DNA of 64,000 bases from Bradyrhizobium niftali (GTDB lineage: Bacteria > Pseudomonadota > Alphaproteobacteria > Rhizobiales > Xanthobacteraceae). The notes beneath the pieces are model-generated. The model was not told where the DNA came from. It ran no database searches and saw only the letters and a program-made list of their open reading frames with translations. This document shows, piece by piece, positions 28,262 through 37,432 of the stretch. Position numbers and translations under genes: made by a program. The stretch's first letter is position 1. Each line of letters opens with the position of its first letter. The DNA is taken from the NCBI RefSeq assembly GCF_004571025.1, contig NZ_SPQT01000013.1, positions 62,001-126,000 on the forward strand. Reading direction: 5' to 3'.

Positions 28262-29329
28262 TCACTTCGGCGCGATGCCGGCGAAATGCAGCACGCCGGC
28301 CACCACGATCACCATCGCCAGCGACAGCGGCAGGAACACCTTCCAGCCGAGGCGCATCAGTTGATCGTAGCGGTAGCGGGGCACGATCGCCTTCGCCATC
28401 GCGAACAGGAAGAACATGAAGAAGACTTTGAGCGAGAACCAGATGATCCCCGGCACCCAGTTGAAGGGCGGCAGGTCCACCGGCGGCAGCCAGCCTCCGA
28501 GGAACAGGATCGTCGCCAGCGCGCACATCGTGACGATCGCGACATACTCGCCGAGCATGAACAGGAGGTACGGCGTCGAGCCGTATTCGACCATGAAGCC
28601 GGCGACGAGCTCGGATTCGGCTTCGACGAGGTCGAACGGCGGACGGTTAGTTTCCGCCAGCGCCGAGACGTAGAACACCACGAACATCGGGAACAACGGC
28701 CACACATACCAGTTCAGGATGGTGAGCTGCGGCAGCCCGATCAGGCTGGCAAGGCCGCGGGCATGCTGGGCCTCGACCACGGCCGACAGGTTCAACGTGC
28801 CGGCGCAGAGCAGCACGGTGATGATGACGAAGCCGATCGAGACTTCATAGGACACCATCTGCGCCGCCGAGCGCAGCGCAGCCAGGAACGGGTATTTCGA
28901 GTTCGACGACCAGCCGGCCATGATGATGCCGTAGATCGACAGCGACGAGATCGCGAAGATGAAGAGGACGCCGACATTGATGTCGGAGATCACCCAGCCG
29001 AGACTGGTCGGGATCACCGCCCAGGCGGCGAGCGCGAGCACGCATGAGACCAAGGGAGCAAGGAGAAACACGCCCTTGTTGGCGCCGGCCGGGATGATCG
29101 GCTCCTTCAGCACGAACTTCAGCAGGTCGGCGAAGGACTGCAGCAGGCCCCAGGGGCCGACCACGTTGGGACCGCGGCGGATCTGCACCGCCGCCCAGAT
29201 CTTGCGGTCGGCGAGCAGGATGTAGGCGATCGCGACCAGCAGGACGACGAGCACCAAGACGCTCTCCGCGACCATGATGATCAGCGGCCAGAGGAAACCG
29301 GTCCAGAATGCGCTTTCGAAGAATTCCAT
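28262..29329 (-). CDS. nuoH: NADH-quinone oxidoreductase subunit H
   Basis: 355 residues with about eight membrane helices. Conserved loops of the quinone-site subunit are readable: DRKIWAAVQIRRGPNVVGPWG, represented by AAVQIRRGPNVVGPWG, the LLQSFADLLKFVLKE loop, and the acidic ETNRPPFDLVEAESELVAGF, represented by NRPPFDLVEAESELV. It forms the quinone chamber with NuoB and NuoD. It starts 10 nt after nuoG. Confidence 0.96.
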   Translation of the reverse strand: MEFFESAFWTGFLWPLIIMVAESVLVLVVLLVAIAYILLADRKIWAAVQIRRGPNVVGPWGLLQSFADLLKFVLKEPIIPAGANKGVFLLAPLVSCVLALAAWAVIPTSLGWVISDINVGVLFIFAISSLSIYGIIMAGWSSNSKYPFLAALRSAAQMVSYEVSIGFVIITVLLCAGTLNLSAVVEAQHARGLASLIGLPQLTILNWYVWPLFPMFVVFYVSALAETNRPPFDLVEAESELVAGFMVEYGSTPYLLFMLGEYVAIVTMCALATILFLGGWLPPVDLPPFNWVPGIIWFSLKVFFMFFLFAMAKAIVPRYRYDQLMRLGWKVFLPLSLAMVIVVAGVLHFAGIAPK

Positions 29330-29339
29330 CAGGTCACGC

Positions 29340-31415
29340 TCACTCCGCTGCGGTCAGCATCTGCCCGGAGGCAAGCCGCGAGCACTCCGCCATCACGGCG
29401 GACGCACGCGCGATTGGGTTGGTCAAATAGAAGTCCTCGACCAGAGGCTTGAACGGCGCCTTCTCGGGCGAGCCGCCCTTACCCGCCAGCTTCTTGATCT
29501 GGTCGGCAGAGCCGGCCGCGATCTGGTCGAGACGGATCAGATGCGGCACGGCCTTGAAGATCGCCTGGCGCAACGCGGCAAGCGAGTCGTAGCCGAGCTT
29601 CTTGCCGAGCGCTTCCGACAGCGCGCGGACGATCGCCCAGTCCTCACGGGCCTCGCCCGGCGGGAATGCGGCACGTCCCGTCATCTGCACGCGGCCTTCG
29701 GTGTTGACGTAGATCGCGGATTTCTCGGTGTAGGCGGCCGCCGGCAGGATCACGTCGGCGCGGTGCGCGCCGCGGTCGCCATGGGTGCCGATATAGACGA
29801 CGAAGGTGCCGTCCGGCGCCTTGATCTCGTCGGCGCCCAGCAGGAACAGCAGGTCGAGCGTCCCGAAGGTCGTCATCTGCGCGGCGTTCAGGCCGCCGGC
29901 GGTGGCGGAGAAGCCGATGTCGAGCGCGCCGACGCGCGAGGCGGTCTCGTGCAGCACGCCGAAACCGTTCCAGCCGTCCTTGACCGCACCAACATCCATC
30001 GCGAGCTTGGCGGCAGCGGCCAGAATGGCGGCGCCGTCGTGACGCGAGGCTGCGCCCGCACCGACCAGGATAATCGGGTTCTTGGCGTTCTTCAGCACGT
30101 CCATGAAGGAGTGCTTGCCGGCCGCGAGTTCACCGAGCGTCTCGGTGCCCGCGCCGAGATGGTCGTAGTCGTAGGTCAGGTCGGCCTTGGCGCCGATCAC
30201 GCCGACCTTGAAGCCGCCGGAGCGCCAGCGCTTGCGGATACGGGCGTTGAACACGGCCGCTTCCTTGCGCGGATTGGCGCCGATGACGAGCAGCGCGTCG
30301 GCCTGCTCCACGCCTGCAAGCGTCGGGTTGAAGATGTAGGAGCCGCGGCCGAGCGCGGGATCGAAGGCGTCGCCGCCCTGCACCGCCAGATTGCTCGAGC
30401 CGTATTTGGCGAGCAGATCCTTCAGCGCGAACATCTCCTCGACACCGGCGAGGTCGCCGGCGATCGCGCCGATGCGCTTGCCGTCGGTACGTGCCGCTTT
30501 CGCAGCGATCGCGGCAAAGGCCTCGGGCCAGCTCGCCGCGCGCAGCTTGCCGGCTTCGCGGATATAGGGCCGGTCGAGGCGCTGGGTGCGCAGGCCGTCG
30601 ACGATGTGGCGGGTCTTGTCCGAGATCCACTCCTCGTTCACGGCCTCGTTGATGCGCGGCAGCACGCGCATCACCTCGCGGCCGCGGGTATCGACGCGGA
30701 TCGCCGAGCCAACGCCGTCCATGACGTCGATCGACTGGGTCTTGCCGAGCTCCCACGGACGGGCCGCGAAAGCATAGGGCTTCGAGGTCAGCGCACCGAC
30801 CGGACAGATGTCGACGAGGTTGCCCTGCAACTCCGACGTCAGCGCATGCTCCAGATAGGTCGTGATCTCCATGTCCTCGCCGCGACCGGTCGCGCCCATT
30901 TCAGGGGCGCCGGCGACTTCCGCCGAGAAGCGGACGCAGCGCGTGCACTGGATGCAGCGGTTCATCGAGGTCTTGACCAGCGCGCCGAGATACTTGTCCT
31001 CGACCGCGCGCTTGTTCTCGGCGAAGCGGCTGGTGTCCACACCATAGCCCATCGCCTGGTCCTGCAGGTCGCACTCGCCGCCCTGGTCGCAGATCGGGCA
31101 GTCCAGTGGATGGTTGATCAGAAGGAATTCCATCACGCCTTCGCGCGCCTTCTTCACCATCGGCGAACGGGTGGAGATTTCCGGCGGCTCGCCCTTGGGA
31201 CCCGGACGGCAGTCGCGCACGCCCCAGGCGCAGCTCGCGACCGGCTTCGGGCCGCCCTTCACCTCGACGAGGCACATCCGGCAATTACCGGCGATCGACA
31301 GCCGCTCATGATAGCAGAAGCGCGGAATCTCGGCGCCGGCGGCCTCGCACGCCTGAAGCAGCGTGTACTCGGCCGGAACATCGATCTCTTTGCCGTCGAT
31401 GATGAGCTTGGTCAT
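29340..31415 (-). CDS. nuoG: NADH-quinone oxidoreductase subunit G
   Basis: 691 residues. N-terminal 2Fe-2S ligands lie in RFCYHERLSIAGNCRMCLVE and PVASCAW. A His/Cys N5 cluster site (NHPLDCPICDQGGECDLQDQ) and a 4Fe-4S N4 site (MNRCIQCTRCVRF with DICPVGALTSKPY) follow. The rest is a molybdopterin-oxidoreductase-like domain with no active cofactor expected. It is a peripheral-arm subunit of electron transfer. It begins 5 nt after the nuoF stop. Confidence 0.96.
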   Translation of the reverse strand: MTKLIIDGKEIDVPAEYTLLQACEAAGAEIPRFCYHERLSIAGNCRMCLVEVKGGPKPVASCAWGVRDCRPGPKGEPPEISTRSPMVKKAREGVMEFLLINHPLDCPICDQGGECDLQDQAMGYGVDTSRFAENKRAVEDKYLGALVKTSMNRCIQCTRCVRFSAEVAGAPEMGATGRGEDMEITTYLEHALTSELQGNLVDICPVGALTSKPYAFAARPWELGKTQSIDVMDGVGSAIRVDTRGREVMRVLPRINEAVNEEWISDKTRHIVDGLRTQRLDRPYIREAGKLRAASWPEAFAAIAAKAARTDGKRIGAIAGDLAGVEEMFALKDLLAKYGSSNLAVQGGDAFDPALGRGSYIFNPTLAGVEQADALLVIGANPRKEAAVFNARIRKRWRSGGFKVGVIGAKADLTYDYDHLGAGTETLGELAAGKHSFMDVLKNAKNPIILVGAGAASRHDGAAILAAAAKLAMDVGAVKDGWNGFGVLHETASRVGALDIGFSATAGGLNAAQMTTFGTLDLLFLLGADEIKAPDGTFVVYIGTHGDRGAHRADVILPAAAYTEKSAIYVNTEGRVQMTGRAAFPPGEAREDWAIVRALSEALGKKLGYDSLAALRQAIFKAVPHLIRLDQIAAGSADQIKKLAGKGGSPEKAPFKPLVEDFYLTNPIARASAVMAECSRLASGQMLTAAE

Positions 31416-31420
31416 GTCTC

Positions 31421-32746
31421 TTACTCCGCCGCGACCATGTTCACGGGATCGCGGACGCCGATATCGTCGATGTCGGCCTTGTGCGAATACTGGTCGATGC
31501 GCGCTTCGATCTCATGACGGAAATGCGCGATCAGGCCCTGGATCGGCCAGGCGGCTGCGTCGCCGAGCGCGCAGATGGTGTGGCCTTCGACCTGCTTTGT
31601 GACTTCGAGCAGCATGTCGATCTCGCGCTTGTGGGCGCGGCCGTCCGCCATGCGGGTCAGGACGCGCCACATCCACCCCGTACCCTCGCGGCACGGCGTG
31701 CACTGGCCGCAGCTCTCGTGCTTGTAGAAGTACGAGATGCGGGCGATTGAGCGGATCAAATCGGTGGACTTGTCCATCACGATCACGGCCGCGGTGCCGA
31801 GACCCGAGCGCAGCTTGCTCAAGCTGTCGAAATCCATCGGCGTGTCGATGATCTGCTCGGCCGGCACCATGCGCACCGACGAGCCGCCGGGGATCACGGC
31901 CTTCAGATTGTCCCAGCCGCCGCGGATGCCGCCGCAATGCTTGTCGATCAGCTCACGGAACGGGATGCCCATGGCCTCTTCGACGTTGCAGGGCCGCTCG
32001 ACATGGCCGGAGATGCAGAACAGCTTCGTACCGACATTGTTCGGACGGCCGATGCCGGCGAACCAGGCCGCGCCACGGCGCAGGATATCCGGCGCCACCG
32101 CGATCGACTCGACGTTGTTGACGGTGGTCGGGCAGCCGAACAGGCCGACATTGGCCGGGAACGGCGGCTTCAGGCGCGGCTGGCCCTTCTTGCCCTCGAG
32201 GCTTTCGAGCAGCGCGGTTTCCTCGCCGCAGATATAGGCGCCGGCGCCGTGCGCGACGTAGATGTCGAACGGCCAGCCGTTGACGTTGTCCTTGCCGACC
32301 AGCTTGGCCTCGTAGGCCTGGTCGATCGCGGCCTGGAGATGCTCGCGCTCGCGGATGAACTCGCCGCGGACATAGATGTAGCAGGCATGCGCGTTCATGG
32401 CGCAGCTGGCGATCAGGCAGCCCTCGATCAGGAGATGCGGATCGTGCCGCATGATCTCGCGATCCTTGCAGGTGCCGGGCTCGGATTCGTCGGCGTTGAC
32501 GACGAGATAGCTCGGCCGGCCGTCGGTCGATTCCTTCGGCATGAACGACCATTTCAGGCCGGTCGGGAAGCCCGCGCCGCCGCGGCCGCGCAGGCCCGAC
32601 GCCTTCATCTCGTTGATGATCCAGTCGCGGCCCTTGTCGATGATATTCTTCGTACCATCCCAGGCGCCGCGGCGCCGCGCACCCTCGAGCCCCCAGTCAT
32701 GGAGGCCGTAGAGGTTCTTGAAGATGCGGTCCTTGTCCTCGAGCAT
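31421..32746 (-). CDS. nuoF: NADH-quinone oxidoreductase subunit F
   Basis: 441 residues. Nucleotide-binding GLRGRGGAGFPTGLKWSF, the FMN site YLVVNADESEPGTCKDREI and the N3 cluster ligands ESCGQCTPCREGTGWM are all intact. It binds NADH and FMN and starts electron transfer. It follows the small membrane protein gene by 15 nt. Confidence 0.97.
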   Translation of the reverse strand: MLEDKDRIFKNLYGLHDWGLEGARRRGAWDGTKNIIDKGRDWIINEMKASGLRGRGGAGFPTGLKWSFMPKESTDGRPSYLVVNADESEPGTCKDREIMRHDPHLLIEGCLIASCAMNAHACYIYVRGEFIREREHLQAAIDQAYEAKLVGKDNVNGWPFDIYVAHGAGAYICGEETALLESLEGKKGQPRLKPPFPANVGLFGCPTTVNNVESIAVAPDILRRGAAWFAGIGRPNNVGTKLFCISGHVERPCNVEEAMGIPFRELIDKHCGGIRGGWDNLKAVIPGGSSVRMVPAEQIIDTPMDFDSLSKLRSGLGTAAVIVMDKSTDLIRSIARISYFYKHESCGQCTPCREGTGWMWRVLTRMADGRAHKREIDMLLEVTKQVEGHTICALGDAAAWPIQGLIAHFRHEIEARIDQYSHKADIDDIGVRDPVNMVAAE

Positions 32747-32761
32747 ATCAGTGCTTTCCGA

Positions 32762-32968
32762 TCAACGATTGGACTGCTTGTAGGCAAGTCCGGCGGCGCA
32801 GACGGCGAAGGTCAGCGCCCAGAGCAGGCTGGATTCCAGCGACGCGTTCAGGCTGAAACGCTGAAGCAGGAAAATGAAAATGGCCGCCACCGCGGCATGC
32901 ATCGCGATGAAGCCCCACTTCTTCATGGCACCGCTTTCCTCCACTGCCGGCGACGAGAGATCCCGCAT
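32762..32968 (-). CDS. Small membrane protein encoded between nuoE and nuoF
   Basis: 68 residues if translation starts at 32968, where the ATG shares its A with the nuoE stop (TGATG), or 54 residues from the ATG at 32926. One or two short hydrophobic segments (IAMHAAVAAIFIFLLQRF and SLLWALTFAVCAAGLAYK) suggest a two-helix membrane hairpin with a basic end. No known complex I subunit matches. Its place inside the operon and coupled start suggest a role in, or at least co-expression with, complex I; this is inference. Confidence 0.65.
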   Translation of the reverse strand: MRDLSSPAVEESGAMKKWGFIAMHAAVAAIFIFLLQRFSLNASLESSLLWALTFAVCAAGLAYKQSNR

Positions 32969-33579
32969 CAGGTGATCTCCTTCAGCGTGGTCGGCCCGTT
33001 GATCGGCGCCGAGAACTGACGGCCGTTCTGCGGACCGGGCTTGGGCGGATTGCCGGAGGCAAAGCCGTCGAGCACCTTGCCAAAGCTCTCCTTGGTCAGG
33101 TCCTCATAGGTGTCCTTGCCGATCAGCACCATCGGCGCGTTCACGCAGGCGCCGAGACACTCGACCTCTTCCCAGCTGAAATTGCCGTCCTTGGAGAGAT
33201 GGAAGGGCTCGTGATGGATGCGGTGCTCGCAGACGTGGATGAGGTCCTCGGCGCCGCGCAGGCGGCACGGCGTGGTGCCGCAGACCTGGACGTGGGCCTT
33301 CTTGCCGACGGGGGCGAGCTGGAACATCGTGTAGAAGGTCGCGACCTCGAGCACGCGGATATAGGGCATGTCGAGCAAGTCGGCGACGGCGCGGATGGCG
33401 GCTTCCGACACCCAGCCTTCGTGCTGCTCCTGGACGCGCCAAAGGATCGCGATGACCGCGGAGGCCTGGCGCCCGGCCGGATATTTCGCGATCTGCTGCT
33501 TGGCGAACGCGAGGTTCTCCTCCGTGAACGCAAAGCTCGCGGGCTGGACTTCCTTCGGTGCTAATCGGCGGACGGACAT
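32968..33579 (-). CDS. nuoE: NADH-quinone oxidoreductase subunit E
   Basis: 203 residues. Thioredoxin-like 2Fe-2S protein: the first ligand pair is in VCGTTPCRLRGAED and the second in VECLGACVNAPMV, holding cluster N1a. The helical N-terminal part contains IAKYPAGRQASAVIAILWRV. The C-terminal tail (about 35 residues, Pro/Gly-rich) is longer than in E. coli. It starts 11 nt after the FkbM-type methyltransferase and is coupled to the small membrane protein. Confidence 0.96.
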   Translation of the reverse strand: MSVRRLAPKEVQPASFAFTEENLAFAKQQIAKYPAGRQASAVIAILWRVQEQHEGWVSEAAIRAVADLLDMPYIRVLEVATFYTMFQLAPVGKKAHVQVCGTTPCRLRGAEDLIHVCEHRIHHEPFHLSKDGNFSWEEVECLGACVNAPMVLIGKDTYEDLTKESFGKVLDGFASGNPPKPGPQNGRQFSAPINGPTTLKEIT

Positions 33580-33590
33580 CTCTTAATCTC

Positions 33591-34568
33591 TCACTGCATG
33601 CGGCGCGTGGTCTTGGCATTCAGAGTCTTGGCATTCAGGGCATCGATCCTGTCCTGCCAGAATGCGCTTGCGGTGCCGAAAACGTTGTAGCCGACGTGGG
33701 TCGAGACCTTGATGCGGTCGAGGATCGACAGCTCCTTCACGGTCTCCATCCGGTTGCTGCGCGGATCGAACACGATCAGCTTCAGCGGGGTCTGTTCGAG
33801 GATGTAGCGCGACACCGCGTGGCTGCGGTCGCTGCCGTGCTCCTCGCACATGATGACGCTGTCGGTCTCAAGCAGCCGGGCGCCGCCCTTGATCGCCTCG
33901 ATCTCGACGCCCTCGACGTCGAGCTTGATCAGGTATTTGCCACTCGCTGCAACCTTGCCGTCGTCGATGAGGTTGTCCAGCGCGATGACCGGCACCTCCT
34001 CGCCGCCCGACGACGGATCGCCGGCGATGCTGAAGGCCTCGTGCTTGGTGCCCGACAGCCGCGCGGTGCCACGGGCAGAGCCGATCGCGCACTTCAGGGT
34101 CTCGAAGCGGCCAGCGTTGACGCGGGCGTTGTTGGCAAGCTTCGGATAGTTCTGCCCCGACGGCTCGATCGCGATCGCCTTGTGCGAGCCGAACGGCCTG
34201 CTCGACACCAGCACCGACCAGTAGCCGTAATTGGCGCCGCAATCGAGCAGCGTGTAGTCGACGTCGATGGAGTCGGCGAACAGGAGCTCCAGCTCGTCCT
34301 CATAGTTATAGGAGCGGTTGAGCAGCTTGCTCCAATAGCCGTCGCCATAAGGGAATTCGAACACGGCGTCGGGATTGAGCTTGATCGCGATGTTGCGCTC
34401 GGGCAGCGTTTTCCGCAGCAGGTTCGCGCAGGCGATGTAGCCCATATGCGAGAAATGCGACGAGATCTTCGATCCCGTCACCAGCGCCAAGGCAGCCGTC
34501 CGCTCCCACAGGTTGGCCCCTTCAAGGGCCCCCGAGGCGCGGTCAAACTGGATTGGCGCCTGCGCCAT
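33591..34568 (-). CDS. FkbM-type SAM-dependent methyltransferase inside the nuo operon
   Basis: 325 residues from the ATG at 34566-34568, whose A is also the A of the nuoD stop (TGATG). A start further upstream would lie inside nuoD and is rejected. The methyltransferase core is readable: TLLDCGANYGYWSVLVSS (SAM loop), AIAIEPSGQNYPKLANNARV, VPVIALDNLID, LIKLDVEGVEIEAIKGG (FkbM signature) and a VIMCEEHG strand. FkbM-type enzymes methylate sugars or other small acceptors in known cases. In this place a target on complex I or a quinone is possible but unproven. It may simply be co-expressed. Confidence 0.85.
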   Translation of the reverse strand: MAQAPIQFDRASGALEGANLWERTAALALVTGSKISSHFSHMGYIACANLLRKTLPERNIAIKLNPDAVFEFPYGDGYWSKLLNRSYNYEDELELLFADSIDVDYTLLDCGANYGYWSVLVSSRPFGSHKAIAIEPSGQNYPKLANNARVNAGRFETLKCAIGSARGTARLSGTKHEAFSIAGDPSSGGEEVPVIALDNLIDDGKVAASGKYLIKLDVEGVEIEAIKGGARLLETDSVIMCEEHGSDRSHAVSRYILEQTPLKLIVFDPRSNRMETVKELSILDRIKVSTHVGYNVFGTASAFWQDRIDALNAKTLNAKTTRRMQ

Positions 34569-35764
34569 CACCGATCGACCTCTCCGAACACGATGTCGAG
34601 CGAACCCAGGATCGCCGAGACGTCGGCGAGCAGATGGCCGCGGCAGATATGATCCATGGCTTGGAGATGGGCGAAGCCCGGCGCGCGGATCTTGCACTTG
34701 TAGGGCTTGTTGGTGCCGTCGGCGACGAGATAGACGCCAAACTCGCCCTTGGGGGCCTCGACCGCGGCGTAGACCTCGCCGGCCGGCACGTGAACGCCTT
34801 CGGTGTAGAGCTTGAAGTGGTGGATCAGCGCTTCCATCGAGCGCTTCATCTCGCCACGGCGGGGCGGCGCGACCTTGTTGTCCTCGACGACGACGGGGCC
34901 CCTGCCCTCAGGCGCGTTCAGCTTCTGGATGCACTGCTTCATGATGCGCACCGACTGGCGCATCTCTTCCATGCGGATCAGGTAGCGGTCGTAGCAGTCG
35001 CCGTTCTTTCCGATCGGAATGTCGAAATCCATCTCGGCGTAGCACTCATAGGGCTGCGACTTGCGCAGGTCCCAGGCCGCGCCGGAGCCGCGCACCATCA
35101 CGCCCGAGAAGCCCCACGCCCAGGCTTCCTTCAGCGGCACCACGCCGATATCGACGTTGCGCTGCTTGAAGATGCGGTTGGCGGTGAGCAGGCGATCGAG
35201 ATCTTCGACCACCTTCAGGAACGGATCGCACCAGGCCTCGATGTCGTCGACCAGCTTTTGCGGCAGGTCCTGATGCACGCCGCCGACGCGGAAGAAGGCT
35301 GCGTGCATACGGCTGCCCGAGGCGCGCTCGTAGAACACCATCAGCTTCTCGCGCTCTTCGAAACCCCACAGCGGCGGGGTCAGCGCGCCGACGTCCATCG
35401 CCTGCGTGGTGACGTTGAGCAGATGGGACAGGATGCGGCCGATCTCGCAATAGAGCACGCGGATCAGCTGGCCGCGGCGCGGCACCTCGATGCCGAGCAG
35501 CTTCTCGGCCGCGAGACAGAAGGCGTGCTCCTGGTTCATCGGCGCGACGTAGTCGAGGCGATCGAAATAAGGGATCGCCTGGAGATAGGTCTTCTGCTCG
35601 ATCAGCTTCTCGGTGCCGCGGTGAAGCAGGCCGATATGCGGGTCGACGCGGGCGACGACCTCGCCGTCAAGCTCCAGCACCAAGCGCAGCACGCCGTGCG
35701 CGGCCGGATGCTGCGGACCGAAATTGATTGTGAAATTGCGAAGCTGTTCGGGTTGCTCGTTCAT
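34568..35764 (-). CDS. nuoD: NADH-quinone oxidoreductase subunit D
   Basis: 398 residues, the separate-subunit form (not fused to NuoC). Readable family marks: INFGPQHPAAHGVLRLVLEL (the quinone-site His loop), LHRGTEKLIE, YVAPMNQEHAFCLAAEKLLG and PKGEFGVYLVADGTNKPYKC, represented by GEFGVYLVADG. It forms the quinone cavity with NuoB. It starts 2 nt after nuoC and its stop is shared with the start of the methyltransferase. Confidence 0.97.
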   Translation of the reverse strand: MNEQPEQLRNFTINFGPQHPAAHGVLRLVLELDGEVVARVDPHIGLLHRGTEKLIEQKTYLQAIPYFDRLDYVAPMNQEHAFCLAAEKLLGIEVPRRGQLIRVLYCEIGRILSHLLNVTTQAMDVGALTPPLWGFEEREKLMVFYERASGSRMHAAFFRVGGVHQDLPQKLVDDIEAWCDPFLKVVEDLDRLLTANRIFKQRNVDIGVVPLKEAWAWGFSGVMVRGSGAAWDLRKSQPYECYAEMDFDIPIGKNGDCYDRYLIRMEEMRQSVRIMKQCIQKLNAPEGRGPVVVEDNKVAPPRRGEMKRSMEALIHHFKLYTEGVHVPAGEVYAAVEAPKGEFGVYLVADGTNKPYKCKIRAPGFAHLQAMDHICRGHLLADVSAILGSLDIVFGEVDR

Positions 35765-35766
35765 GA

Positions 35767-36381
35767 TCAGACCTTCGGCCCTGCTTTTTCATCACCCGGA
35801 AGGACCGGATAGTCGGCGCCCTCCCACGGCGACAAAAAGTCGAACTTGCGGAATTCCTGGTTGAGCCTGACAGGCTCGTACACCACCCGCTTCTCCTGGT
35901 CGTCGTAGCGGACCTCGACGAAGCCGGTGGTCGGGAAATCCTTGCGCAGCGGATGGCCCTCGAAACCGTAATCGGTGAGGATGCGGCGCATGTCGGGATG
36001 GCCGACGAAGAACACGCCATAGAGGTCGTAGGCCTCGCGCTCGAACCAGTCGGCGCCGGGGAACACATCGATCAGCGACGGCACCTGGGTGGTCTCGTCG
36101 GCTTGAGCCCTGAGCCGGATCCGCGTGTTCAGCGTCGGTGACAGAAAGTGGTAGATCACGTCGAAGCGCTTCTCGCGATCCGGATAGTCCACCGCCGTGA
36201 TGTCGGTGAAGTTGACGAAGCGGCAGCTCGGATCGTCGCGGAGGTACTTGACCACCTCAACGATCTTGCTGGCCTCGACATCCACCGTCAGCTGGTTGAA
36301 GGCCACCGAATGACCGGTGGCCGCGCCCGGAAGCGCGCTAACGATCGTTTGCCCAAGGGCGTCGAGCTTGCCATCGTCCAT
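35767..36381 (-). CDS. nuoC: NADH-quinone oxidoreductase subunit C
   Basis: 204 residues from the ATG at 36379-36381 (MDDGKLDALGQTIVSAL); a longer open frame upstream overlaps nuoB and is rejected. Conserved segments: FVNFTDITAVDYPDREKRFD, VYHFLSPT-type region, PSLIDVFPGADWFEREAYDL and GVFFVGHPDMRRILTDYGFE. It is a hydrophilic peripheral-arm subunit near NuoD. It lies 11 nt after nuoB and 2 nt before nuoD. Confidence 0.96.
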   Translation of the reverse strand: MDDGKLDALGQTIVSALPGAATGHSVAFNQLTVDVEASKIVEVVKYLRDDPSCRFVNFTDITAVDYPDREKRFDVIYHFLSPTLNTRIRLRAQADETTQVPSLIDVFPGADWFEREAYDLYGVFFVGHPDMRRILTDYGFEGHPLRKDFPTTGFVEVRYDDQEKRVVYEPVRLNQEFRKFDFLSPWEGADYPVLPGDEKAGPKV

Positions 36382-36392
36382 GACGTAAAACC

Positions 36393-36980
36393 TTAGCGTT
36401 CGATGGTGCCGGTGCGCCGGATCTTCTTCTGAAGCAGCAGCACGCCGTAGAGCAGCGCTTCCGCCGTGGGCGGGCAGCCCGGCACATAGATGTCGATCGG
36501 CACGATGCGGTCGCAGCCGCGCACGACCGAATAGGAATAGTGATAGTAGCCGCCGCCATTGGCGCACGAGCCCATCGAGATGACGTAGCGCGGCTCGGGC
36601 ATCTGGTCGTAGACCTTGCGCAGCGCCGGGGCCATCTTGTTGGTGAGCGTACCCGCGACGATCATCACGTCGGACTGGCGCGGCGAGGCACGCGGCGCGA
36701 AGCCGAAACGCTCGACGTCGTAGCGCGGCATCGACACCTGCATCATCTCGACCGCGCAGCAGGCGAGACCGAAGGTCATCCACATCAGCGAGCCGGTGCG
36801 CGCCCAGGTGATGAGGTCGTCGGTCGCGGCCACGAAGAAGCCCTTGTCGGACAACTCCGAATTGACCTCGAGGAAGAACGGATCATTGGCCCCGACCGGC
36901 TTGCCGGTCGACGGATCCAGAATGCCCTTGGGGGCCGGCGCGAGAACCGGACCGGCGGACGGTGCAGGGTTCAATCCCAT
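36393..36980 (-). CDS. nuoB: NADH-quinone oxidoreductase subunit B
   Basis: 195 residues from MGLNPAPS (ATG at 36978-36980), which has AAAGGGG upstream; an in-frame ATG seven codons earlier is possible but would lie within that ribosome site. The N2 cluster site is intact: FGLACCAVEMM, MGSCANGGGYY and VPGCPPTAEALL. NuoB passes electrons to quinone. The nuoA stop overlaps the start by 10 nt. Confidence 0.96.
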   Translation of the reverse strand: MGLNPAPSAGPVLAPAPKGILDPSTGKPVGANDPFFLEVNSELSDKGFFVAATDDLITWARTGSLMWMTFGLACCAVEMMQVSMPRYDVERFGFAPRASPRQSDVMIVAGTLTNKMAPALRKVYDQMPEPRYVISMGSCANGGGYYHYSYSVVRGCDRIVPIDIYVPGCPPTAEALLYGVLLLQKKIRRTGTIER

Positions 36981-37336
36981 TCCAGTGCCCCTTTCTTCCA
37001 TTCATAGGCGAACCCGACCGTCAGCACGGCAAGGAACACCACCATGGACCAGAAGCCGGTCGCGCCAAGCTTGCCGAACGCCACCGCCCAGGGAAACAGG
37101 AACGCCACCTCGAGGTCGAAGATGATGAAGAGGATGGCGACCAGGTAGAAGCGGACGTCGAACTTCATGCGGGCGTCGTCGAAAGCGTTGAAACCGCACT
37201 CATACGCCGACAGCTTTTCTGGGTCCGGCTGCTGGAACGCCACGATGAAAGGCGCGATCAGCAGCACGAGGCCGATGAGGCCCGCTACCCCTATGAAGAC
37301 AACGAGTGGAAGATAGTTCTGTAGAATGCCGCTCAT
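36971..37336 (-). CDS. nuoA: NADH-quinone oxidoreductase subunit A
   Basis: 121 residues with three membrane helices. The typical loop EKLSAYECGFNAFDDARMKF and the second-helix region FYLVAILFIIFDLEVAFLFP are intact. It is the first gene of the operon. Its overlap with nuoB supports coupled translation. Confidence 0.96.
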   Translation of the reverse strand: MSGILQNYLPLVVFIGVAGLIGLVLLIAPFIVAFQQPDPEKLSAYECGFNAFDDARMKFDVRFYLVAILFIIFDLEVAFLFPWAVAFGKLGATGFWSMVVFLAVLTVGFAYEWKKGALEWD

Positions 37337-37403
37337 TGGCGAGCCCTTTTTCCCGCGACGTCGGGGGAGCCGCGGATTCGTCCCGATTTGGAATTATTCT
37401 GAG

Positions 37404-37432
37404 CCTTAGCGCAGTGCACCAATGGGCGCAAG
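37404..37432 (-). promoter_or_regulatory. Candidate housekeeping promoter for the nuo operon
   Basis: On the minus strand CTTGCG and CTAAGG are separated by 17 nt, resembling the alphaproteobacterial housekeeping pattern (CTTGAC-17-CTATAT). The implied transcript start is about 60 nt upstream of nuoA. The match is partial, so it is a candidate only. Confidence 0.35.
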
